From NCBI RefSeq assembly GCF_910592395.1, contig NC_088318.1, positions 4,610,756 to 4,674,755 of the forward strand: a DNA stretch of 64,000 nt, in the 5' to 3' direction. Below the pieces are notes generated by a model. The model made no database searches and was not told where the DNA came from. It was given only the letters and a program-made list of their open reading frames with translations. Within the stretch, counting starts at the first letter, position 1. Each line of letters opens with the position of its first letter. The position numbers and the translations under genes are program-made. The stretch is from Lineus longissimus (taxonomy: Eukaryota; Nemertea; Pilidiophora; Heteronemertea; Lineidae). Below are positions 22,704 through 34,200 of this stretch, in pieces.

Positions 22704-23163
22704 ACGGTGGCCCATAGAGGACATGCGTTTATTTTCAATATAATAGAAAATTTTTCTTTTTACAATGCGTTTTTTTCTCTCGAATTACAACCGCCGTCGG
22801 ATTTATTTCTCACCGCCGAAAAAATAATTTCCACCGCCGGGTAAAAAATAATAATTCCCACCACCGCGGTGGAAATTAATATCGACCGCGGTGGAAATAA
22901 TATCCACCGTGGGAGCTAATTCGTTATTGACACCGGGTGGATATTATTTCCACCGCGGTGGATATCAATTTCCACCGCGGTCGATATTAATTTCCACCGC
23001 GGTGGTGGGAATTATTATTTTTTACCCGGCGGTGGAAATTATTTTTTCGGCGGTGAGAAATAAATCCGACGGCGGTTGTAATTCGAGAGAAAAAAAACGC
23101 ATTGTAAAAAGAAAAATTGTCTATTATATTGAAAATAAACGCATGTCCTCTATGGGCCACCGT
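22704..23163. mobile_element. 460-bp near-perfect foldback element with 8-bp target-site duplication
   Basis: The arms of ~220 bp are almost perfectly complementary. They begin ACGGTGGCCCATAGAGGACA and end with its reverse complement, separated by a ~25-bp centre near 22913-22938. The inner arms are tandem CCACCGCGGTGGAAAT-like palindromes. The flanks AGTATATT (22696-22703) and AGTATATG (23164-23171) match in 7 of 8 bases, suggesting an 8-bp duplication as in hAT-like elements. It inserted into a LINE fragment, in the intron of the Gly/Lys-rich gene. No ORF of its own. Confidence 0.85.
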
Positions 23164-24385
23164 AGTATATGGCACATCAGAACCGATAATATGACTGGTG
23201 GCCCGGTGGCATTTCATTCCCATGGTTTAGATGGTCTACGTACACACTGCGTTGACAACAAACAAAACGATTAAATGCAAAATGAATCTTCGTACTGTAA
23301 AATCTGAGATGACATAATTTGTCTTTGGTGAATCAGAAACAATATTTTGTAAAAACAATAATGTAAAAACAACTGTAATCTTGTAGATCCTATTGTACTG
23401 ACTGTGAAAGTTGTAAAACTGGTGAAGCTGACCATCGAGTATTAGAAAATAACCATACATTTAGGAAAAACCGAGGCGTAGCCAAGGTTTTGGCCAACAT
23501 TTTAGCTCCATCCAAGCGGTTTTCGTGAGACAATCGATACCGACAGTGAGGTGTCAATTTCTATTCTAAAACATCTCAAATTAATTAACGAATGATGTGG
23601 TTTCAAATGCTTTTTGACTGCTTCTATATTTTGCACCAACCCAAGCGGTAATGGTTGCCTAACCATAACGGCTGAATTCAAAACGAGGCGCATAGTGCAT
23701 TTACACTGTAAACTGCGGTTCATTGTAAATATCCTGTATACATGGACAATAATCTACCAAATTAAAACTTTAACCATGACAACTGGAATGCAATTGCAGA
23801 TATTTATCGGGAAGGAATCACAAAGATCCGATTGTCAGCTTATACAATCGTGTAGCTAACTTTGATATTGAAACAGGGCGACATGAAAATAACTGTCGTG
23901 TCGTATTATCTCTATCGGACATAACAAGTTGATGACCAGTTGACGTCGAAGAAAAAGACACTTTTAAATTATTTTTTATGATAAAACAAAATAGCTTTAA
24001 GCATTTAAAACATTAAAAAACAATTTGCAACAAAAATATTTTTTAAATGATTTTTCTCTTCTCATTTTGTGCCACTTACTTTTTTGTGAATATTTTTTTA
24101 GGTGTCATAGACATCAACTGGCGATGTCTAATACCAGATATCCATTATCTGCTAATACACATCTAATAGATGTCTTTTAGACATCTACACGGATCAACAA
24201 GATGCATTATACACATTAGCAGATTGTTTCTGTTTAACCAGAGTCTTTCAATAAAATAACTGGCATATCACTGCTTCCTGGCAAGCCTGGCTTTAGATGA
24301 AAACATACTGTACTTTAGTATTCCCATTTCCATCTCTACAGAAAACAATAAAATCTGAAAACGGTTAAAATGTGAATTAACTTAC

Positions 24386-24480
24386 CTTTGATACCGTTTA
24401 GTTAACAGTAGTTCTCGATCAGACGAAATCTTTGCGAAAAGTAATGCCAGGGCTCTCATTTGAGTCCCTTATAAACTCGA
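24386..24480 (-). promoter_or_regulatory. Inferred TATA box and 5'UTR exon of the Gly/Lys-rich protein gene
   Basis: On the minus strand, GTTTATAAGGG (around 24468-24478) is a good TATA box. About 80 bases further, ACGGTATCAAAG is followed by GTAAGT, a consensus donor with last exon base 24386. The matching acceptor is at 21847-21849, seven bases before the coding ATG, giving a 2.5-kb intron. This pairing is inference; no transcript evidence is available. Confidence 0.5.
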
Positions 24481-27400
24481 AAACACAATACGATCATTGT
24501 TACATCATATCTTTGATTCACCTGTTGGCGACGACATCAAGCCCTGGAACATTTTTAAATCAAAACATTTAAAGCTTTAAACCAAATTCACCCTGGAGGA
24601 TAGCTGGGTCTAAACACATGACTATATCAACAGCCGTATTGTCCAAAGGCGAACTATTTGGTTTCTTTTGGCAAATTTGCCTTAATCTCATGACGTACGA
24701 ATAATCTCTCAATTTGCTCTGCGGACAAAATATGAGCGGCCAGTTTATTCACAGGCTGAAATGCTTGTCCCATAAAATACTCTTTCGACCTAATTTATAT
24801 AATGTGCCTTGATGCTCAATACCTAGCAGGAAAATTAAGCTGAAGGTTCAAAAAGTGTAACTCAGCTAATTCGGGACTGACACGATCACACTCTACGATT
24901 TCTTGAATTTCCCAAATCTAAGACAACCGTAACCTACGTTCTAGTCGATCCGGTTTCGCATCGTTTTGTTTCACAACCTCGGCTGTGAATAAAAACTGGG
25001 AAGGTTTTATAACACATTTTTCTGCCTTAAGCCTCGCATTGAGGCGTAGCCCAATTCGCGGTCTATTGTCTTTGAACAAAGCCTGCTCACACCTACATTT
25101 TAGGCCTGAATTACCATGATTACTCTATTGTCTTATCGAAGGGTGCATGACTGGGACAAATCTTGGTAACATCGACCGCCTCGAAACAGCCTTCACTGCA
25201 GTCGACAGGCCGAAATCGGCAAGGGCATATAAACGCAAAATTGTCCCTGATAAAACCGAACCAGGTATTCTACAAATGAAGACTCTGGAGGTAGAATGGG
25301 GTATTTGTAGTCCCGATTTATTTGTAGCCCGGCACTGCCTATCAATATCATAGGTAGGTGCTACAGTAAAACCGGGGTTACAAATACCCCATTTTGCCTT
25401 ACATGTAGGCTCAGAGATCCCGGGAAAGTAACACCGTTTTTTTAATCATCGCGTGACTCGGTACAAACTGATGCCAGTATTTACCAACCGGCATGGCACC
25501 AAGGTAAGACCATTTGAAATAGGATAAAGGTACATGTATCAGTAACGGACATCGCCACTCGCTTATGCCCGGCAGACTAAACGTAACAACATTCGTGGCA
25601 TGCTGCGATGTCGTGTCAGTTCTAGGGGGGTTGGGAAATACAACTTTTTGTTCCAAATCTGCAAGCAAAACACAATTTGTTCAGCGTGATATCCTCACTT
25701 GGCACGGCCAATCGACCCATATCATGCTCCGTGTCGACCATAATGTATTTATGTTACATTGTTGCTAATAAATAGCTTTCCGTATCGCCTTGCATGTTTA
25801 TGAGATGACGTAACTGCTGAGTAATTCTCAAGATATTCATTCACATGAGCATGTTGAGACATTTGGGTGAACTTGGATATGAAGAGAAATATTGACATTG
25901 TAGGGAACCGCAAAGGTTTTGTTGAATGGATCTTAATCGAGCAAGCAGACCACGTGAGTGCTCTTAAGATCAAGGGTCACAGGAAAGGGCCAAAATGTTT
26001 GCTTTTCAAAATGTTTGTGTCAAGCTATAATCTCATACATCAAGTGAGATTCCGTGAATATGATTTGCTGACACACGTCACGTGACCGTGTGGTATTCGC
26101 AATGTTGCCCGCTCCAGCCGGTCGAGTGACATTTTGCCATGTCTCCCGGCGTGACGATATTCGGCATGGTACACTTCGTGGCAGGCAATATTTATATAAT
26201 ATGCCAAGGGTGTGTCGTTTCTCGTGGCAAAATTGACCATTATACGATACTGCCAAATACACAGTGACATCACGAGCAAAGCCTCGGGAGACATTGCATC
26301 CCGGCGGGGGGACATTCGGCATGTTCCGTGGCGGGCACTATTTATATGATATAAAGTCTTGGCTCTTTAAGGGCACACAATAAACGATAAATGGGCCTGA
26401 TCGTTTGCTTCAAAATAATAGCAAGAGTATAGTTTCCCCTTTAAAGGGGTATACGCCATTTAATCGTGGGTGAGGAAAATAGGAATAACCTACAGTTACA
26501 CATGTACACAATGCCGTATAATAGTGCAGATACCATGCATGCACTTTGCTGTCACTTGGTATAATATTTCTAGCTTTGTATAATCTGTCTACATGAAATT
26601 TATATTTTGTAAGTATTTACGCAATTGGAAATTTTCAAATTCTATTACAAACTTCACATTTTTAAGGAAAGGTGTACTTTAAGAGATGACAATCGAGGGT
26701 ACATTTCGGGGGATTCCTAGCTGGACTGGCATGTCTGGTTTGCTCTAACTGACCCTTAGCGTTATCTAGATTCAAATGTTCTCCGCCTATATCAGAACGT
26801 AAATCAGAACGCATCTCCACCCAACTCAGTCACTGCAGCTCTTGACCCGGACCTACATGTAGCTTCCGAACTTCCAGTTGCCGATTCGAACCACTCTGTG
26901 CCCCCCCCCCCCCTCCCCCCACTATGGAACAGTGGAATGGAGTGTAGCAGCACCGGAGTCTATTTCAATGTGCTACTACCGGAGTAGTCCTATATCCTGG
27001 TTTCTTGTTCCAATGACGAAAGCAGGGATCAGGACCATGCAGGTTACCGAGCTAACACAGGTTGCGAGATTCGTACGAAAACTTAAGCGAACTACTTTTT
27101 ACATGTACGACAGTAAATGCGGTCATCATGTCCTGAATTCATTCACGCGTCCGGACATTTTAAACAAAAATCGTCGATAAAATGAAATAATCGCATATTT
27201 CGTCCATGTAGCTCTTCGTACCTGCCTAAACCTTTCGTACTTCTGGCAAAGTATTTTTAGATACTTTGGAATTAGTTTAAGATACAATATTACATTTGTT
27301 CAATTATTTTATATGCTGTGTGAAATCACAACAATCAGAGTGCCGTTTTTTTTCGTAAATGGAGCAGGGGTACATTGGCTGTCAATCAAATGTGTTACTG

Positions 27401-27689
27401 AGAGTAACGAAAGTCACCGAAAATACAACACGAAATATAAAAAGTCTTCCTTCTCACTTTCATTCTATGCTAACCAACTACATGTATAATGGCCTTTAAT
27501 ACAGCCAGGACTTTTTGAACTTTGACCGTCTTTATGATCTACATCTAGCTCTGTTTATAGTTTATTTTCGTTGTTGCCTATGAATCTTGAATCAAACGCA
27601 AACAATACTTAGTCTACAATTTATTTCAATTTGATTACAGCTCTCTGGTCATTCAGTATAGTACACAATACATAATGAACCAGTTTGGT
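24481..27689. other. Intergenic stretch
   Basis: I see no supported coding exon. A small inverted repeat lies at 25295-25393, and a possible degenerate internal duplication (CCCGGCGTGACGATATTCGGCA and CCCGGCGGGGGGACATTCGGCA type blocks) at 26090-26345. A homopolymeric C run is at 26901-26914. Confidence 0.4.
25295..25393. mobile_element. ~100-bp inverted-repeat MITE
   Basis: AATGGGGTATTTGTA at the left is exactly complementary to TACAAATACCCCATT at the right. Imperfect pairing continues for ~34 bp on each arm to GTAGC/GCTAC. Confidence 0.55.
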
Positions 27690-29050
27690 TTAAGTGCTTC
27701 CAAGGCTAGTGTGGTTTTTGGAGGTCAAAATGTGACTCATTTGTGCTATTTCAGTCCTTGCGCCAATCACAGATTGTTGATTCCCAATCAAACCAAATGG
27801 TCCCGATCTTGCTGATGAGGCGGCAGCACTTTTTTCATGTTTCTGCCTACATATCAAACCCTTGAGCACTTTACGATAGCGCTTGCATGCAAGCGTGAAA
27901 ATAATACAGTTGAAAGCGCTTTGAGAATATAGCAAGCTCTTCACAGTGAATGTCATGTTACTATCCATAGATGTGAGTTCAACATCGTCCATTCCGAGCC
28001 TGTCTTCGAACTTGTTGACGTAAACCATGGAGACGGCCATGGAACACGCGTGCGAAAGAAATAACATAGTCACAATCATGGCGAAAACCGCACTGAACGT
28101 CAGAATGTTCCTAGCGGAACCAACGACGGCATAGTATTTACGTTTCTTCATCACGCGTATCGCCATCGCGATGTAAATGGTGGTGGTCAGGGTCAGGGCC
28201 ACGATCATTTCGAGTCAATGGACGAAGACTTTTTAATGCGATTCCAGATGCCATGAAGGACTTAGAGCGTGTGTCAACTTTCAAACAATCACTTAAAACC
28301 CATTTGTTCCGCGAAGCCTTTTGTTGGTAGCTACATAGACTTATATTCCGAATGTGCCATCTATGTTTTAGAGACTCAATTTTTTTAAATCTATCTGTTT
28401 TACCACTATCAAACTGTTTTAAATCCAAATAGTTGCTTCTAACTCCATTGTAAAGTGCCTTGGAGCATGCTTAGCTTGTACAAGGCACTATGATATCCGG
28501 TATTTATTATTATTATTATAAATCAAACAGAAAAGCATGTTAATTTTACCCTTGTTGTCTTGGTTTATTTCGGTTGTGACGTTGGTGAATCCACGGTTTG
28601 TAAAGAATGGCAGTCGAGTGACGGTAGCTGAGTAAAAGACCAGGAAGACGTCAAAGCCTAGAGATAAAAGAGCAGCAATGGGAGAAATGGTCACCGCAAT
28701 CGGCCAACGCAGTTTGAACAAGACCCCGGACATGGCGGCGTAGGCTATAACCGGATGACTGCGATTGAAGGAATCATTATTAAAAATATCGTGAATGACA
28801 GAACACCGAAGAACGGTTCGGTGGCGACAGCTTTGAAATTCTGTTGAACCGTGACTGTCATTGTCAACCAATCAGCAGCGGCCAGTACAGCAACAAGCAA
28901 ATTAAACGATGTATGCAGCTCCTTTTTCGTCGCGATCATGAAGACAGTTCTAGAAGATTTCCCGGGACTCCGAGCACATTCATTTCTTACAAGTATCGCC
29001 ATCACGAAGAAACGCTTTATATTCCACGTGCTTGCTGAAATAAAGAACAA
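27690..29050 (-). pseudogene. Rhodopsin-like GPCR pseudogene, broken by a frameshift and a LINE insertion
   Basis: Minus strand. 29050 to about 28752 encodes a TM2-like LLVAVLAAADWLTMTVTV and a TM3-like FLIMIPSIAVIR, then hits a stop. A one-base shift near 28751-28754 continues with VIAYAAMSGVLFKLRWPI, exactly where the DRY-like motif and TM4 should follow. The frame then runs into LINE sequence (28205-28517). Beyond it, 28208-27690 resumes with TM5 (MIVALTLTTTIYIAMAI), basic loop RVMKKRKYY, TM6 (FAMIVTMLFLSHACSM) and TM7 (LLYSQSAFNCIIF) plus a cytoplasmic tail. The TM7 NPxxY is replaced by NCIIF. TM1 and the N-terminus were not found. A functional spliced receptor would need both breaks explained, so I call it dead. 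Subfamily unknown. Confidence 0.75.
28205..28517 (+). mobile_element. LINE 3' end inserted into the GPCR pseudogene
   Basis: The plus strand reads FRVNGRRLFNAIPDAMKDL then STFKQSLKTHLFREAF, the typical end of an RT ORF of CR1/L2-type LINEs, then a stop. The 3' tail AAAGTGCCTTGGAGCATG ... GGCACTATGATATCCGG ends in (TTA)n at ~28500-28517. It is 5'-truncated, and no clear target-site duplication is seen. It interrupts the TM5 region of the receptor. Confidence 0.75.
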
Positions 29051-31235
29051 TTCTGTAAAACTTTATTCAAAGAGAGGGTTAGACAAACGGTCAGCCTAAA
29101 AGTTGGCTACCAGGAGTGCCACCTACTAGACAGAAGATGAACTAGTATAATGAATGATGCATGTACCACCGGCGCCGTACGCAAGTTTTTGAATGGAGGC
29201 GTATCGCCGGCCCAATTGTTCACATGTTTATCAGGCCGAATCTGATAATTGATCTGCTCCGGCTTTCCAAAAACGACCTCGTTTTGGGCCACCATATTTT
29301 ACCTCCCTGACCCTTAAATGAGGTTTTTTTCAGGTTTTTAAAAATCACCAAATTACAGGTAACTCCAATCCGAATAGCTTTAAACAACCAGAGTTGCTCA
29401 AGGACAGTTACCTTTTGCAGATCGGCATAATTTCCCCTTAAGGTAAGCTTGGCAGACGTTCCAAGGCTTCGCCGTAGGTGTCTTGAGTTAATGCGGAGGT
29501 TCTGGTTGTCCACGATTGCAACACCGCCATTACCAATTCGCCTCAGCGACCGGAGACCAAGATGGCGGAAGGGCGTTTTAGCGATCACTAATGAGTTTCC
29601 GCTGCAACAAAGGAAAAGGTGTAATGAGTTTCCGCAATTGTAAATTCCTCACGAATTACAATTTACGAATACATGTGCGTAAATGGATATAAGGAGTTTC
29701 CGCTCGCTCACGAACTATGATTTACGAAGATGAATTCTTTGTATTCGTGCACGTACAAGAATTCGTAAGTTTTAGTCCGTGAGCAATTCGGGAGCTCACT
29801 CTTACGTTTGCGCTCACAAAACTGAGAATGATGTGTTTCGAATTTAATCTTATCTGTGAGTGTGAAAATTTAACAAACCGGAAACGGAGCTAATATTATG
29901 CAGCCAAGAGGTTTGAAAAAAAACTGGAGTGCTCCCACTAAGAAATCGTACAGCGATAAATATTGAGGGAGATTGGGAACGGTGCAGAGTAACCTGCAGC
30001 CGGGGTTACCTAATTTTCCGTTGCGGCGATTGTCAAGTTACTGATATGGTCATCCATGAATTCAAGGTATTTGTCAATGAGTCAATTTTTGGCCCTACCT
30101 CTCCGTGAGAAAGCGCCCATGTACCACTTGGAGATTTTCAAAAATCGACAGATCGCGCACCGGTAGTAATGAAACGGAAGTAGTTGCTGCAGAAACCTTG
30201 AGATATCCCGTGATTTCTCGCACGGATGAGAGGTAGCGGAGTTGTTCCATTGTTAGCCCTGGTCTATTGTAAAATCTGTCACTGAAAAAGACATTGAAAA
30301 GTTACCAAAAATTAGGTTGAAATGAATATACATGAAATATATCTGAAGGGGGAACTGAATGCATGGAAAGCCGGTTTGATTTGCGTTGCCGCATGGAGGG
30401 TGGGAGCAAGAGAAAATTCCCCTAGCCCTCTCCCAGAATTCACTAAAAATCTTTTTCATGCAGATTGTTTGCCTTCTCAGGCAAAATACAGGCAAAAGGT
30501 TGTCTCTGACCCGCTACTAGCCTGTTCACAGCCAAGACAACTCTCCGAAACATTTTTGCATAGACCTCCGTAGCCTATAGGGGTAGAACAGAGAGGCTAT
30601 AACTGTTCTCTGGTTTCTGGAAACCTACATCGTGTGAACGTGTGAAAAAGTTCCCATCTAATCGCATATTTAAAGAACAGGCTGGGGATAGGCCTATTTG
30701 GCAAGCCGCTCGCTGAACCAGCATCATTTTTTGTCCTGTTCGGAGAACCGCTGCCGAACAGCACTGAAAATCAACCCAGTTTGGCAAACCCGGCGTGGTT
30801 TACAACAGAAATTGAAATGTGGTTAACTGATAAGGTAAATACATTGGGTACAAAAGTATAGTTTGGTCTCCATCTTTGGCGAAAAAGTCGTTGTTAGGTG
30901 AGCCGGGCTTGCCAAATAGTCACTTCCTAAAGTATAACAATCCGTTCATGTATGTCTGAACACTTACCCTAGAAATGAAAACCGTGTAATATGAATACTC
31001 CCTTCTACTATTTCACAATCTTTAAACTGTTCTATGTTACTGACGTCCAAAAATTTACTCCGTGGCAAACCCGGACAACCTGAAGAGAAGGGAACGATAT
31101 CAAAATCATATCTCCCAGGAGCCAAAGACAATTAATTGAGGAATGCGAACCTGAACCCAGCCTTTGCTTCAGAACAGAGCGTTTGTAATAGCAATGTTAT
31201 GTTAATCGAAGAACTTGTTTAAGTTCCTTCTTCCC
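29051..31235. other. Intergenic stretch between GPCR pseudogene and EGFR-like gene
   Basis: I searched the minus strand here for EGFR L2/furin exons and found none. CAAGATGGCGGAAG near 29559 is a strong YY1-like motif without an adjacent gene. A short TIR element is at 30694-30919. Confidence 0.4.
30694..30919. mobile_element. CTATTTGGCAAGCC inverted-repeat element, short copy (~226 bp)
   Basis: The left end CTATTTGGCAAGCCGCTCG and right end CCGGGCTTGCCAAATAG are inverted repeats, followed by TCACTTCCT. The same ends and trailing TCACTTCCT recur at 31854-32378. The interior has GTCCTGTTCGGAGAACCGCT-like palindromic pieces. No ORF. Confidence 0.55.
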
Positions 31236-34200
31236 TCAGTTGTTCATGGCGAATTCTTCCGTACTAAAAAGTAAACTATGATTTCGCTTGACCACATTCA
31301 TGACATTACCATATAATACAGCCACTGTAAGCTCCACCACATTCATTATCATGACATTTGTTGAGAAGTAGCATAGCTTCGGGCTGCCACCATGGTCAAA
31401 CAAGTGAAGAACAGATAAAACTAGACATAAAAACTCAAAATTCGGCTTACGCTTTTTACAGACCATCCCACAAGGGAGGCATTCTCCGTAGCCGGGATCG
31501 CCATGAAATTCCTCCTGTCCTACGGGACAACTCGTAGCGCATGTCCTCCCATCCTTAACTAGGTAATCTGTAGGAGACAAATGGCATAATAGATCATCAA
31601 CATCATACGAGCAAATGACAAAACATTTATGTAACGACGGTGTTTCTTTCTTGATTTCCCTGAAAATCTAACAGCAATGAAATCTTCAAAAGCTTTTCAA
31701 TAAGTTAAGAGGTGAAAGCGCCAGGTGACCATGAGCAGCGGTTGGAGAGAGAGCCGGCGAATACTGACAGTGCGAGGTATCGATTGTTATTCTAAAACTA
31801 ACCTGTATTTAGACATTGAAATGATATTTCGTGTGTTTTTATATTGGCCGGGTCTATTTGGCAAGCCGCTCGCCGAACAGGCATCTTTTTTTGTCCTGTT
31901 TGGAGAGCCGCTTGCCAAACAGCACTAAAAAAGCCACCCTGTTCGGCAAGCCGGGCTTGCCAAACAGGGCAAAAATACTACCCTCTTTGGCGAGCCGGAG
32001 AGGTTACAACATGTTGGCCAATCAGAGAGCAGTGACGTCATATTCGAATTTATATGCGCATATTTAACAATGGCCGACTTCCCGCTCTCGATTCAATTTC
32101 TGTTACTAAACTCGGGTTTTGGTCAATAATCCATGAAGAAGCATGTACATGTACATGACTGTATGGATTTACAAAAAAAGTCATAAACGTGATTTAACTG
32201 ATAAGCATGTTAGATGCATTAGTGTGCATTTCTAAAGGCGTTTCACTGTAACTCCAGTGTTTCTGACCGTGTTGCCACGAATGATAATGAGCTCCTGGAT
32301 GGTTGAATATGCATGAGTTCGGCTCTCCATCTAGGGCAGAAAAAAGGCGCTATTTGGTGAGCCGGGCTTGCCAAATAGTCACTTCCTTTTATATTTTGTA
32401 CCAACGCAAGCGGTTTTGGTTGCAACGCCAAAACCGCTTCATCCAAAAGAAGGCGCAGTGCACACGTACATAACATGGAAAGTACGCTGCTGCATTGCAA
32501 CCAAGATGTTTAACAAATCGAGGGCTGCGGGTCTAATTGCCTGTGGCAAGGGATGCCTTTACTTCAAGTCCTCTTTAGCGGCTTACCAGGACAATAGTCG
32601 ACACATATTCGACCATGCTTGTATTTGTGAGGAGGACAAGTTGGTACGCAGGCACCATCGTCTCTGAGCACTCGACAGAATCCTTCCTGCAACGATAAAG
32701 AAATGAAAAATTATACTAGGTAGTGGCCTTTTGAAATGGTTGTAAGCCTTCCAACGGTAACATCCCACCCAGATGGCCCTCCAGTTCGCAGTTATTATAG
32801 TTAGTGGCAAACCTATATGTACTTTGCAGAGACGAGAAAAAACATAATAAATGGCACTGACGGTGCTTCTTACGTGTAAAAAACTTGCCAAATGGCATCG
32901 ATAGTGCTTCTTACGTGTAAAAAACCCACTAAATGGCATCGACTAGCTTCTCACGTGTAAAACACACACTAAATGGCATCGACTAGCTTCTTACGTGTAA
33001 AAAACACACTAAATGACATCGACTAGCTTCTTACGTGTAAAAAACACACTAAATGGCATTGACTAGCTTCTCACGTGTATAGCATTGACAGTGCTGCTTC
33101 CGTGTAAAAAAACATACTAAATTGCATCGATACGTGTAAAAATACACTAAATGGCATCGACGGTGCTTCTCACGAGAAGCCTGCTTAACTCAAACCAATG
33201 CACCCTGAAGAATCCGGCGCTGAGCTGTGGTACTTACAAAGCATTGCGTGTTGGCTGGTCCAACGCACCCCAGTGCACACTCCTCGTCACAGCAACCCCT
33301 CTCCCCTTCCGCGAAGCAACCATTCCTGCAGGACGGGTGACAATTTCTGAAGACGTCCTCTGAAAAAGTTTTACGAGATTCTTGATGGACGGTGTATATA
33401 AATTTTGTATATTTTTGTGAATTACATGTATGATGAAAGATCACAAAACGAAAATGTGACATTTCCTCCAGTGAAAGCAACAACACGCCGTTGGTAAAAG
33501 CACGTTCTTATTTCACTTTATGTTGATCGAAGCTGTCCCAGCTGGCGAAAGGGTAATAGCAACAACGTTCCAAAGCAAGAACGGTGAAATAAAGTTTGAG
33601 ATTTCACAATCATCTAAAGACTCGTCAAAAACCATTTCACAGTGCAATCATGCAATGTTCATCTGATGCGAGTCTAGGTCTTTGCTAAGCTATTGGTTCA
33701 TAGTGCACTCAAGCTGCTTCTTAACATCCCAAAGGGACTCTTGGAAGTTGATAAAGAGCGCTTATCGAAGAGCAATCGCTCATTGACAAGACGGCTCAAT
33801 CAAAAGCTGAGCTACATGAATAAATTCAACTGGGAGTCTAGTATTATAATCACTTACCAACAGTTGCCTGACGATTGTCTAATTCAACTTTATCATGTTC
33901 AGTAGAAGTGTATTTCGACCACTTACTTGCTTGACAATTTATATGAACTACATATTATATACTCAAATAGAAGTCAGTCTATTTTTACCACTTAGTTGAA
34001 CTACATGTACATGTTTAATTCATATAGAAGTCCACATGTATTTTGACCACTTACTTGCTTGACAATTTTCCCTTCCCAGCGCCCAACAGTTTACACAGAC
34101 TTGGGGGTCACAGACGGGGCAGTAGATTGTCGGGTACGAGGGGCTCTTGTCCCTGACATCGACCGCTCCTTGCGTGATGCGCGACCAATCGATCGTATCC

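Noticed and set aside
22891-23274. Plus-strand ORF across 22891-23274
   Set aside because: It lies in the palindromic foldback element and reads only its repeats.
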